This document shows positions 26,772 to 34,899 of a DNA stretch of 64,000 bases, piece by piece (positions within the stretch are counted from its first letter, which is position 1; the number at the start of each line of letters is the position of its first letter). Position numbers and translations under genes: made by a program. Source of the stretch: Oscillatoriales cyanobacterium (GTDB taxonomy: Bacteria; Cyanobacteriota; Cyanobacteriia; Cyanobacteriales; Microcoleaceae); assembly GCA_004292955.1 (NCBI GenBank), contig RDXX01000013.1, positions 1 to 64,000 of the forward strand, read 5' to 3'. The notes under the pieces were generated by a model that saw nothing but the letters and a program-made list of their open reading frames with translations, did not search any database and had not been told where the DNA came from.

Positions 26772-29555
26772 ATGATGAAAGCACCCTTGCCTCTTGGTAA
26801 AACAGTGTTCGATCTCGATCGCACCGACTTGTATCAACTTCTGGGTTCCGATCCAGAGGCTTGCTTTGACGATTTGGTAGGCTTGGCCGCCAGGATGAGC
26901 GGAACTCCTATTGCTTTTTTGAGTTTGATTGATGCCTCCGGCCACTGGTTGAAGTCGCAGCTAGGTATCGATCGAACTTTGGCACACCGTTACCTGAATT
27001 TTTGCGATCGCTGCTATATCGACCAAACTCCCGCACAGTTGGGCGCGAGTTCCAACTCTAACTCGGAATTTGACCGGGACATTCCCCTACAAAAACCTGC
27101 GGTTGCGGCGGCAGATGCGATCGCACCCTTTGCAAATTCCTGCAATAAACCGCCTGCCATCATTGTCCGAGACGCTTCCACAGACGTGCGATTTGCCCAG
27201 CATCCGCTAATTGTTTCTTACCCCTTCATCAAATTTTACGCTAGCATCCCAGTCGTCACCTCAGATGGGCAGATGCTGGGCGCGATCTGTGTCATGGATT
27301 CCGTACCTAAAGGCTTGACAAAAAATACGATTGATGGTATTGAGATTTTAACTCGGCAAGTTGCGAGTTTGGTGGAGCTGCGGTGGCAATTAGTCAAAGC
27401 CAAGAAAGAGGTGGCAGAGGTAGAAGATATCGCTTCACAGGGCCAGCAAATCTCGGAGTTAGCTCGATCGAACCAGGAGTTTTTCTGGGCAGTACAGACT
27501 TCAGAGAAGGACACAAGAATATTCCCAACAAAAAAGCTGCCGGTGCTCGAAACAGGCAAATCTCAGGATTTGCGGGAAACTTCAGCGGGCATGAGGCGCG
27601 ATCGCGATCCCAAACAAATTCCCGAAATAGTGACAGAGGGGCAATCAATGGCAGACTTGCTACAGGAGCGATCGCGCTTGGCAATGCTGCAAGCTAAAGT
27701 TGGTGCAGCTCTCGGACAAGGCGGGACAATACCGGCCACCCTCAACCGCTGCACCGACGCAATGGTAGACCATCTCGACGCCACAGCAGCCAGCATCTGG
27801 ACGTTCAACCCGCAGATAGAGCGGTTAGAATTGCAGGCCGATTCAGGAGTCAGCAGCCAAGATTGGGAACGGCTAATAGAAGATTGGCTGCGAGAAGAAA
27901 CGGGAAAACTCGAAACGGCTCCTCTGTGCTTGCTGTCGAACCCGTCCCTCTGCGCCATTGCCTATCCCCTGATTGTGGAGGAACGACTGGTGGGAGTGAT
28001 GGCTGTATGCAGCAGCGCTGCTGCCACGGAGGGGGCGCTAGAAGTTCTGGGGTGGATGGCTAATGCCATTGGCGTGGCGATCGATCGTGTCAAGGCCCGA
28101 GAAGAATTGTTGAGCCGCCGGGAAAGTCTGCTGTTTGGCCTCGCCAGTCAGATGCGGAATTCTCTAGACCTCGACAAAATTTTAGATACGGCTGTTAATG
28201 AAATTCACAGCTTGTTGCAGGTTGACCAGTGCTACTTTTTGTGGTATTCAGTATCGCGGCACGGGCAGCCGAGTTTTGCGATTACCCACGAGGCGGCAAA
28301 TCCCGAACAGCAAGAGCGACTCGCCGATTACCCGATCGCACAAGTAACGCTACTAGCCGAGAAAATTCGCGATCGCCAAACGCTCCGCATCGGCGACGCT
28401 GCCACAGCAGCCTGCATAGATTCCGCCACGCGAGCTTTTTTAAGGAGTGTCGGGATTGTTTCTAAGCTGCTGCTACCGCTCAAGACTCACTCCGGTCAAA
28501 TGGGGGCGATAGTTTGCAATCATTACAGCAGCCGTTCCTGGGCGGCAAGCGAGGTAGAATTGCTGCAAGCGGTGGTGGATCAACTGGCGATCGCGATCGA
28601 CCAAGCCGAACTTTACGCCCAAACTCGGGCGGCAGCCTTAGCAGCTCAAACTCAAGCCCGACAACTGACTGAAACTTTGCAGAGTTTGCAGCAAAAAGAA
28701 GCTCAGCTCATTCAAAACGAAAAAATGTCCTCTCTCGGTCAAATGGTTGCCGGCGTCGCCCACGAAATTAACAATCCGGTTAATTTTATTTACGGCAACT
28801 TGACTTATTGCGAGCAGTACATGAAAGATCTGCTGGATTTGCTGCGCTTGTATCAAAAGCACTACCCCGAACCTTGCGAGGAAATTCTCGACAAAAGCGA
28901 AGAAATCGATGTGGATTTCGTAGTGCCAGATTTGCTGAAAATTCTTTCTTCGATGGAGATGGGAGCCGAACGCATCCGGCAAATTGTCCTTTCCCTGCGG
29001 AACTTCGCGCGGCACGACGAAGCCGAGAAGAAGCCGGTGGACATTCACGAAGGGATTGACAGCACGCTGCTGATTTTGCACAGCCGCTTGAAGTCAAACG
29101 GGCCAATACCGGGAATTAAGGTAATTAAAGACTACGGCGACTTGCCGAAGGTAGAATGCTATCCCGGACAGCTCAACCAAGTATTTATGAATATTTTGGG
29201 AAATGCGATCGACTCCTTGGAAAATCAGCCCGCACCCAAGACGATCGAAATCTCGACGGCGGTGGTGTCCCAAGACTCGGATCGAGGTGAGTCACGAAAG
29301 TCGATCGGTAAACTTGTGGTGATTCGGATTCGCGACAGCGGGCCGGGATTGACCCAAAAAGCTAAATTGTGCTTGTTTGACCCTTTCTTTACCACTAAAC
29401 CAGTGGGCAAAGGCACGGGACTCGGCTTGTCCATTAGCTACCAGATTGTGGTGGAAAAACACGGCGGCAGTTTGAAGTGTATCTCAGAACCCGGACAGGG
29501 AGCGGAGTTCTGGATTGAGATCCCGCTGTCTCGCCCCGCTGCTGTCAAAGAATAA
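26772..29555 (+). CDS. Multi-GAF sensor histidine kinase
   Basis: 927 aa, apparently soluble. An N-terminal GAF domain (about 20-205; SLIDASGHWLKSQLGID and ASIPVVTSDGQMLGAICV) is followed by a coil, two further GAF regions (about 300-440 and 445-620) and a coiled coil. The HisKA region has His664 in VAGVAHEINNPVNF, and HATPase motifs appear in GNAIDSLENQ, IRIRDSGPGL and GKGTGLGLSISYQ. The long insert after the H-box is typical of many cyanobacterial kinases. No GAF cysteine for bilin attachment was identified with confidence, so the signal is unknown. No cognate regulator is adjacent in the same direction. Confidence 0.92.
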   Translation: MMKAPLPLGKTVFDLDRTDLYQLLGSDPEACFDDLVGLAARMSGTPIAFLSLIDASGHWLKSQLGIDRTLAHRYLNFCDRCYIDQTPAQLGASSNSNSEFDRDIPLQKPAVAAADAIAPFANSCNKPPAIIVRDASTDVRFAQHPLIVSYPFIKFYASIPVVTSDGQMLGAICVMDSVPKGLTKNTIDGIEILTRQVASLVELRWQLVKAKKEVAEVEDIASQGQQISELARSNQEFFWAVQTSEKDTRIFPTKKLPVLETGKSQDLRETSAGMRRDRDPKQIPEIVTEGQSMADLLQERSRLAMLQAKVGAALGQGGTIPATLNRCTDAMVDHLDATAASIWTFNPQIERLELQADSGVSSQDWERLIEDWLREETGKLETAPLCLLSNPSLCAIAYPLIVEERLVGVMAVCSSAAATEGALEVLGWMANAIGVAIDRVKAREELLSRRESLLFGLASQMRNSLDLDKILDTAVNEIHSLLQVDQCYFLWYSVSRHGQPSFAITHEAANPEQQERLADYPIAQVTLLAEKIRDRQTLRIGDAATAACIDSATRAFLRSVGIVSKLLLPLKTHSGQMGAIVCNHYSSRSWAASEVELLQAVVDQLAIAIDQAELYAQTRAAALAAQTQARQLTETLQSLQQKEAQLIQNEKMSSLGQMVAGVAHEINNPVNFIYGNLTYCEQYMKDLLDLLRLYQKHYPEPCEEILDKSEEIDVDFVVPDLLKILSSMEMGAERIRQIVLSLRNFARHDEAEKKPVDIHEGIDSTLLILHSRLKSNGPIPGIKVIKDYGDLPKVECYPGQLNQVFMNILGNAIDSLENQPAPKTIEISTAVVSQDSDRGESRKSIGKLVVIRIRDSGPGLTQKAKLCLFDPFFTTKPVGKGTGLGLSISYQIVVEKHGGSLKCISEPGQGAEFWIEIPLSRPAAVKE

Positions 29556-29608
29556 ACTGGCGGGCGATCGGTTTGGCAAACATTTTTTAAACTTTATTGT
29601 GAAAGTGC

Positions 29609-29639
29609 TTGACAGATTCTGGTGTTTGAGTGTTAATAT
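29609..29639 (+). promoter_or_regulatory. Likely promoter of tRNA-Gln
   Basis: TTGACA at 29609-29614 and TAATAT at 29634-29639, spaced 19 bases, lie 17 bases before the tRNA. The match to the sigma-70 consensus is good, with slightly long spacing. Confidence 0.5.
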
Positions 29640-29656
29640 GATAAAGGTTAAGACGT

Positions 29657-29728
29657 TGGGGCGTCGCCAAGTGGTAAGGCAGCTGGTTTTGGTCCAGCCA
29701 TTCAGAGGTTCGAATCCTTTCGCCCCAG
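29657..29728 (+). tRNA. trnQ: tRNA-Gln (TTG)
   Basis: 72 bases fold as a cloverleaf. The acceptor stem TGGGGCG pairs with CGCCCCA plus discriminator G. The anticodon stem GCTGG/CCAGC encloses loop TTTTGGT, giving anticodon TTG (glutamine). The T-arm has GGTTCGAATCC. The 3' CCA is not encoded. Confidence 0.97.
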
Positions 29729-29760
29729 TTAAATAGTTTTTAATGTTTTCGATGAAAGGG

Positions 29761-29886
29761 CGGTTGAAACCGCATCTACACAGGCAAAACCCGCCTCCGC
29801 GGGTTGAAGAGTGGGTCGTTAAAATTACCTTATGCTCTCTTAGTCCACAGAGGCGGACATAGTTTGTATAGACGCGGTTTCAACCG
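29761..29886. repeat. Inverted-repeat element, GGTTGAAACCGC family
   Basis: Outer arms CGGTTGAAACCGC and GCGGTTTCAACCG; inner AACCCGCCTCCGCGGGTT. It lies between the tRNA and the convergent serine hydrolase and could serve as a terminator. Confidence 0.85.
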
Positions 29887-29899
29887 TACATCCGCTCTG

Positions 29900-31555
29900 C
29901 TAATTGCTGGGCCCGCGAGCATTTAATCGATCGAATACGTATCGAGAAATTGCCGGAAATGCTGTTTCGTCCTTGGTATAAGCCACATCGTCTGCGAAAA
30001 CGACCAAGATGTAAATCGCGCGATCGTCTAAAGTTCTGACAAAAGCCGCTTCGCTGCGGGATTTGGAAGTATAGCCAACTTTGGAACCAAAATAAATATT
30101 AGTTGGTAAAGACTCGCCGAGAAATCCTTTTATTGAGTTGCTAGGGTCATTTTTCCAGGCTTTAGGGTCTAAATCTCTCGTCAGCAAGTAAGCCATTTTG
30201 CGGCTGGCGAGACTAGAAACAGCTTGCCTAGTATAGATTTCATATATTAATCTGCCGGCTTGGTCAGTAGTTGCTTGATTGCGAATCGGCACAGAATCAT
30301 CGCCCCGCAATTGCAAATCGCGACCGACTGGGCCTTCTTGCCTTAAATAGTATATGGGATAATTTTTGGTGCTTATACGAATATCATTGTAGCCTGCTGA
30401 CTGGAAAAACGTGTTAATTTGCGTGCGCTTTTGCAGCCATGTTTGCAACTCTTCTCCTCCGAGCCGTCCGCCGGATTTTGTATCGGTGATTTTGTCTAAA
30501 ATCCTGCTGGCAGCATCGTTGTTGGAGATGCGAATCATTTGTTCTAAGTCGTTTTTAAATGCAGATTCTCTTTCCGTAATCATGCCTTTTTCTATAGCTG
30601 AGTAAAAGGCTGCCATCCAAAATAACTTGGCAACGCTAGCAGGAAATCTGAGAGTTTGATTTTGATATCCGGCGAAGGTGTGATTTTTGGGATTGCTGAC
30701 ATCAAACAAGCTAATTGATAGCTTATCTGCTGGTAATCCTTGGCTGGTGGCAATGTTCACAGCTTCATCAACAATCCCTTGCAATTCTTGAGAATAAACT
30801 GGATTGGGAGGTGTTTTGATGTTGTAGGTGAAGGTAGGATCGCTTTTACTATCGACTACATTTTGGGATGTTGGAATTGTCGGTGGCGAGATAGCTTCTT
30901 GAGACAATATGACGGGTGGCTCTGGGGCGCGGCGAGTTCTGAAGGGCATTGTTAGGAGCCAAAAAAACGCGATCGCCCCCGCAATTAAACACAAAATGTT
31001 GCGGTATTTGAGCCGAGACAATTTTGCCCTCAGTCGCCGGCGAGATGGCGCTGGACGATCGGTGATGAGGCGTCGGGGTTCAACTGGACGATCGCCGCTG
31101 ATTTGCCGTCGAGGTTGGACTGGACGATCGCTAATTTGCCGTCGTGGCTCAACTGGACGATCGCTGATTTGCCGTCGTGGCGCGACTGGACGATCGCTAA
31201 TTTGGCGTCGGGGCGCGACTGGACGATCTGTGATGACGCGTCGGGGCGCGACTGTACGATCGGTGATGAGGCGTTGGAGCCAGATTGAGATTTGGAGCCA
31301 GATTGGGCGTTGGAGCAAGATGAGGCGTTGGAGCCAGATTGAGATTTGGAGCCAGATGAGTCGTTGGAGCGAGATGAGGCGTTGGAGCCAGATTGGACGA
31401 TCGCCGATCGGGCGTCGGGATTGGATAGGACGTTGGGGTTTGACTGGGCGATCGCTGCTTGCGCGTCGGGATTGGACTTGAGGCTCGCTGCTTGGGCGTC
31501 GGGGCTGGATGGGGCGTTGGGGCCCGATTGGGCTGCGTCGGCGGTCTACTTGCAT
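29900..31555 (-). CDS. Membrane-anchored class A beta-lactamase-like serine hydrolase with repetitive basic N-terminus
   Basis: 551 aa. Residues 1-170 are a basic low-complexity region with two repeat types: hydrophobic WLQRLI/WLQISI hexads (about 50-95), then 12-residue units such as ISDRPVAPRRQ (about 95-165). One membrane helix follows (about 184-203, LCLIAGAIAFFWLL). The periplasmic catalytic domain (about 260-551) has SxxK in FPASVAKLFWM, SND-like ISNNDAAS and a KTG-like SKVGYTSKS. The catalytic part is a paralogue of the protein at 457-1395. The ATG at 31555 has no ribosome binding site, and a TnpB element begins about 35 bases upstream, so the true N-terminus or promoter may have been displaced. 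Confidence 0.82.
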   Translation of the reverse strand: MQVDRRRSPIGPQRPIQPRRPSSEPQVQSRRASSDRPVKPQRPIQSRRPIGDRPIWLQRLISLQRLIWLQISIWLQRLILLQRPIWLQISIWLQRLITDRTVAPRRVITDRPVAPRRQISDRPVAPRRQISDRPVEPRRQISDRPVQPRRQISGDRPVEPRRLITDRPAPSRRRLRAKLSRLKYRNILCLIAGAIAFFWLLTMPFRTRRAPEPPVILSQEAISPPTIPTSQNVVDSKSDPTFTYNIKTPPNPVYSQELQGIVDEAVNIATSQGLPADKLSISLFDVSNPKNHTFAGYQNQTLRFPASVAKLFWMAAFYSAIEKGMITERESAFKNDLEQMIRISNNDAASRILDKITDTKSGGRLGGEELQTWLQKRTQINTFFQSAGYNDIRISTKNYPIYYLRQEGPVGRDLQLRGDDSVPIRNQATTDQAGRLIYEIYTRQAVSSLASRKMAYLLTRDLDPKAWKNDPSNSIKGFLGESLPTNIYFGSKVGYTSKSRSEAAFVRTLDDRAIYILVVFADDVAYTKDETAFPAISRYVFDRLNARGPSN

Positions 31556-31709
31556 TACAGTGTTTTGGTATCAAACTCGCAGGATCAGTTTATCAGGACA
31601 TCGGGGTTTAAAACCCCGTCCTAAAAGGACGGCTTTAATTGTAAATCTTTGTTGCAACACCAGTCAGTTTTGTGCTAGGAGGTCTAGCATAAGAAAGGAG
31701 GTAAATGCT

Positions 31710-32888
31710 ATGCTAGTTTTTGAGTTTAAAGCCTACGGAAATAAGAGTCAGTTTGCCGCAGTAGATGAAGCAATTCGTACAGCTCAATTTGTCCGAAATA
31801 GTTGTTTGCGCTATTGGATGGACAACCGGAAAATAGATAAGTACGACTTAAATAAATACTGTGCGGTACTGGCGCATGAATTTCCGTTTGCCGACGAACT
31901 TAACTCTCAAGCTAGACAAGCTAGCGCCGAACGAGCCTGGTCTGCTATCTCCCGATTTTACGAAAACTGTAAGAAAGGAATTCCTGGTAAAAAAGGATAT
32001 CCAAAATTCCAGAAAGATTGTCGCTCAGTTGAGTATAAGTCAACTGGATGGAAACTGGCAGAAGATCGAAAGTCAATCAAGTTTACCGACAAAAAGGGAA
32101 TTGGCAAGCTTAAACTAAAAGGAACGCGCGACTTACATTTCTACTCCTTCAACCAAATCAAACGGGTGAGATTGGTGAAACGGGATTCGGGCGTATACGT
32201 TCAATTCTGTATTGATGTTAACCGAAAAGAAAACATAGAACCCTCTGGAAATACCATTGGGTTAGACGTAGGACTAAAGGAATATTACACCGATTCCAAC
32301 GGAGTGATGATTGAAAATCCGAGATTTCTCCGCAAAGGCGAAAAAGTCCTCAAGCGTTGTCAACGTCGTGTTTCCCGAAAAGTTAAGAGTTCAAAGAATC
32401 GAGGCAAAGCTAGACAGATTTTAGGAAAACGCCACCTCAAAATAAGTAGGCAGCGCAAAGACCATGCAATCAAACTTGCGCGGTGCGTAGTTCAGTCAAA
32501 CGACTTGATAGCCTATGAAGATTTGAGGATTAAAAATATGGTGAAAAATCACTGTTTGGCTAAGTCTATTAACGATGCTTCTTGGTATCAGTTCCGGATC
32601 TGGCTTGAATATTTTGCCAAAGTATTTGGGAAAGTAACGGTTGCGGTAAATCCGCAGTATACTAGCCAAGAATGCTCTAGCTGCGGTGCAATTGTCAAGA
32701 AAACGCTATCTACTAGAACACACGTTTGTCAGTGTGGTTGTACGCTCGATAGAGATTTCAATGCAGCTAGAAATATCCTCAGGAGAGGATTAGGTACGGT
32801 AGGGCATACCGGAACCTTTGCATTAGATGCAAGCAACGCTTTGGGAGATGAGTCCTCTACTTTAACTGGAGAAATCCTGTTTAAGTAA
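31710..32888 (+). CDS. tnpB: TnpB, RNA-guided nuclease of IS605-type elements
   Basis: 392 aa from the ATG at 31710, chosen because AGAAAGGAGG lies just upstream (31693-31702); the frame is open further upstream only through the element's left end. RuvC catalytic residues are all present: Asp186 (GLDVGLKEY), Glu270 (YEDLRIKNM) and Asp349 (LDRDFNAARNI). The zinc finger has CSSCGA and CQCGC. Family members are RNA-guided endonucleases directed by omega RNA from the element's right end. The protein looks intact and potentially active. Confidence 0.93.
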   Translation: MLVFEFKAYGNKSQFAAVDEAIRTAQFVRNSCLRYWMDNRKIDKYDLNKYCAVLAHEFPFADELNSQARQASAERAWSAISRFYENCKKGIPGKKGYPKFQKDCRSVEYKSTGWKLAEDRKSIKFTDKKGIGKLKLKGTRDLHFYSFNQIKRVRLVKRDSGVYVQFCIDVNRKENIEPSGNTIGLDVGLKEYYTDSNGVMIENPRFLRKGEKVLKRCQRRVSRKVKSSKNRGKARQILGKRHLKISRQRKDHAIKLARCVVQSNDLIAYEDLRIKNMVKNHCLAKSINDASWYQFRIWLEYFAKVFGKVTVAVNPQYTSQECSSCGAIVKKTLSTRTHVCQCGCTLDRDFNAARNILRRGLGTVGHTGTFALDASNALGDESSTLTGEILFK

Positions 32889-32937
32889 GTCATGTCGTAG
32901 ATCAAAGAATCCCGCGGTACGGCCGGGGAGTGTCAAA
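32780..32937 (+). ncRNA. Predicted omega RNA (reRNA) region of the TnpB element
   Basis: In characterised TnpB systems the guide RNA scaffold overlaps the 3' end of tnpB and ends at the right-end hairpin, with the guide taken from flanking DNA. By analogy the scaffold should end near 32937, after the hairpin at 32910-32929, and the guide would be read from about 32938 onward. The 5' limit is a guess. Confidence 0.35.
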
Positions 32938-33156
32938 ATAGGGCGGTGTCTAATAGAATTTTAGATTTTAGATTTTAAATTTTAGATGTGGAATAACTGA
33001 TTGTATAAGGGTTTGGAACTTGCCAACAGTTGCATTATTTTTTGAAACGGGTCTACACTTTCGTCAATTTAATCTACCTGCTAGGCTGATTAAGAGTTCG
33101 AGTAATCGTAAAGATTTCAGGATAGCACTGAGTTGAAGCAAAATCCTTGGGAAAAC

Positions 33157-34272
33157 ATGAGAAATTTTTGGAGTCTGGCTGTTTTGGGATTTGCGATCGC
33201 CTGGGTGAATAATTATTTGATACCTGATGTTTGGGCATTGCAGTCTCAACCTGCTGTCGCTGTTGTCGATCGACAAACAGAAGCACGCGGCGCGGATGTA
33301 GCGGCTGAGTCGATCGCAGACAGCGAAAATCGGGAACCCAAAAATAAGCAAAGTGTTTCTAGTTTGCTCAGTCTGTTTCGGGACTTGAACAACTTACCTG
33401 AAATTCCGTATTCCCAATGGCTAGAAGTGCTGGCGAGACGACCAGACTCAGAGAATACTGCGACAGAAACCGCTATACTACCCGAAGACATAGCACGTTT
33501 TGAAAAGATTGTACAGTATGCCAAACAGGAAAATTTGCCCGATCGCCCGATCGGACAAATCATCCAGGCGATCGGCGATAACTTCCAAGGATTGCCCTAC
33601 GTCGAGGGTTTGCTGGACAAATCCGGCGAAGAAAAGTTGATCGTAACGTTGAATAAATTTGATTGCGTTTTGTTTGTAGAGACGGTTTTGGCTATTTCCC
33701 GAGGCGTAGCAGTAAAAGATTACGAATATCAAAATTTTGTAAATCGCATAGAAGAACAACGGTATTTAAACGGTAAAATGAACGGCTATTGCAGCCGGCT
33801 GCACTATTTTTCAGAATGGATTAAAGACAATCAAAAACGGCAAACCGTAGAAAACATTACCGCTCAATTGGGCGGAGTGCCGATGAATAAAACACTAAAT
33901 TTCATGAGCCAGCACCGCAGCAGTTACCCGCAAATGGTAAAAGATGAAGCAACTTATCAGTGCATAGTCAGCCAAGAAGCAGAATTAGCCAAAACTACGG
34001 TTAATTACATCCCGACAAATCGGATCAAAAGTGTTTATTCCCAGTTAAAGCCTGGGGATATTGTGGCGGTAGCCACGGATGTTAAAGGATTGGATGTCAC
34101 CCACACAGGTTTTGTGTACAGGAATGCAGACGGGAATCTCGGCTTAATTCACGCTTCGCCGGCTGGGGCTGTGACAGTTGCTTACGACTTGCAGAGATAT
34201 ATTAGCAGAGTCGAAAGTGCGATCGGCATTGTAGTTGCTAGAGCAAAAACACCTAATCCAATTCGTTCGTAG
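33157..34272 (+). CDS. DUF1460 protein, NlpC/P60-like amidase, exported
   Basis: 371 aa from the ATG at 33157; a TTG at 33133 would add eight residues. The N-terminus RNFWSLAVLGFAIAWVNNYL looks like a signal peptide. The DUF1460 domain (about 110-365) carries the probable catalytic Cys in NKFDCVLFVETVLAIS and His in GLDVTHTGFVYR, with LGLIHASPAGAV following. Some family members act as N-acetylmuramoyl-L-alanine amidases on peptidoglycan. It fits the envelope-hydrolase content of this region. Confidence 0.88.
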   Translation: MRNFWSLAVLGFAIAWVNNYLIPDVWALQSQPAVAVVDRQTEARGADVAAESIADSENREPKNKQSVSSLLSLFRDLNNLPEIPYSQWLEVLARRPDSENTATETAILPEDIARFEKIVQYAKQENLPDRPIGQIIQAIGDNFQGLPYVEGLLDKSGEEKLIVTLNKFDCVLFVETVLAISRGVAVKDYEYQNFVNRIEEQRYLNGKMNGYCSRLHYFSEWIKDNQKRQTVENITAQLGGVPMNKTLNFMSQHRSSYPQMVKDEATYQCIVSQEAELAKTTVNYIPTNRIKSVYSQLKPGDIVAVATDVKGLDVTHTGFVYRNADGNLGLIHASPAGAVTVAYDLQRYISRVESAIGIVVARAKTPNPIRS

Positions 34273-34322
34273 TGAGGACTTCAGTCCGCATTCATGAAGG
34301 ACTGAAGTCCTCACTACAAACC
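34264..34322. repeat. 60-bp inverted repeat overlapping a gene end
   Basis: A GTTCGTAGTGAGGACTTCAG...CTCACTACAAACC copy overlaps the stop codon of the DUF1460 gene and separates it from the convergent DUF2809 gene. Its arms encode the last residues, IRS, and the stop. Confidence 0.88.
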
Positions 34323-34348
34323 ATATCGAAGTTTGACAAAAAAGCAAA

Positions 34349-34765
34349 TCATCTAAATTTCCGCTTCAGCCCTACCACCAAAACCCACCCCAAAGTACAT
34401 CCCAAAATATAGCCAATAAAATCCTCCCACGAAAAGCCACTACCCAGAAACAAACGCCCAAATAATGTAGCGCGAATAGCTTGCAAAAAAGGAGGTTTCC
34501 ACAGTTGGCTAAATTCAATGAGACAGTTAAAAATGAAAACTCCCCAGGCAATTTTAGTCGGAGAAACTTGGGGAAACATGAAAACAATTAGCAGAATCAA
34601 GAAAATTTGGTAGAGAAAATCACCAAAATAATCATTAAAAAACTCTCGCCCCGGCCCCGAATAGAATTCGCTGCTTAAACCGACAATCAAAATAGGGATG
34701 ATAGTCAATAAAAGAGCAACTCGATAGTTAAAAAAGGGATGCGCGCGATTAAAAGGTGGTGCCAT
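34349..34765 (-). CDS. DUF2809 family membrane protein
   Basis: 138 aa with four predicted membrane helices (VALLLTIIPILIVGL, FLYQIFLILLIVFMFPQ, IAWGVFIFNCLIEF and FIGYILGCTLGWVLVVGL). The segment LIEFSQLWKPPFLQAIRATL and the GFSWEDFIGYILGC tail are typical of DUF2809. Its function is unknown. It is convergent with the DUF1460 gene. Confidence 0.88.
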   Translation of the reverse strand: MAPPFNRAHPFFNYRVALLLTIIPILIVGLSSEFYSGPGREFFNDYFGDFLYQIFLILLIVFMFPQVSPTKIAWGVFIFNCLIEFSQLWKPPFLQAIRATLFGRLFLGSGFSWEDFIGYILGCTLGWVLVVGLKRKFR

Positions 34766-34899
34766 TTTAGGTATTAGTAGTAGGGTGCGTCAGTTGGCAC
34801 GATTTTAGATACCCATTGAAAATCTCTGTGCTGACGCACCGTGGCAACTATTGGCTATTCGCCAAGAATCAAACATAATATTATTCATCAAATCTGGTG

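Larger units (their letters stand above)
31590..32937 (+). mobile_element. IS200/IS605-group element with tnpB only (IS1341-type)
   Basis: The left end shows overlapping palindromes, CGGGGTTTAAAACCCCG (31602-31618) and CCGTCCTAAAAGGACGG (31616-31632). The right end has a hairpin TCCC-G-CGG-TACGG-CCG-GGGA (32910-32929) followed by GTGTCAA. These subterminal hairpins replace inverted terminal repeats in this group. No tnpA (Y1 transposase) is present, so movement would need TnpA in trans. Boundaries are approximate. Confidence 0.8.

Noticed and set aside
30909-31481. 190-codon plus-strand frame and a 125-codon minus-strand frame over the repeat region of the serine hydrolase
   Set aside because: Both are shadows of the repetitive DNA; only the frame of 29900-31555 continues into a conserved catalytic domain.
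31509-31709. Longer N-terminus for TnpB
   Set aside because: The frame crosses the element's left end and repeat DNA of the neighbouring gene; the ATG at 31710 has an ideal ribosome binding site and matches the usual TnpB start.
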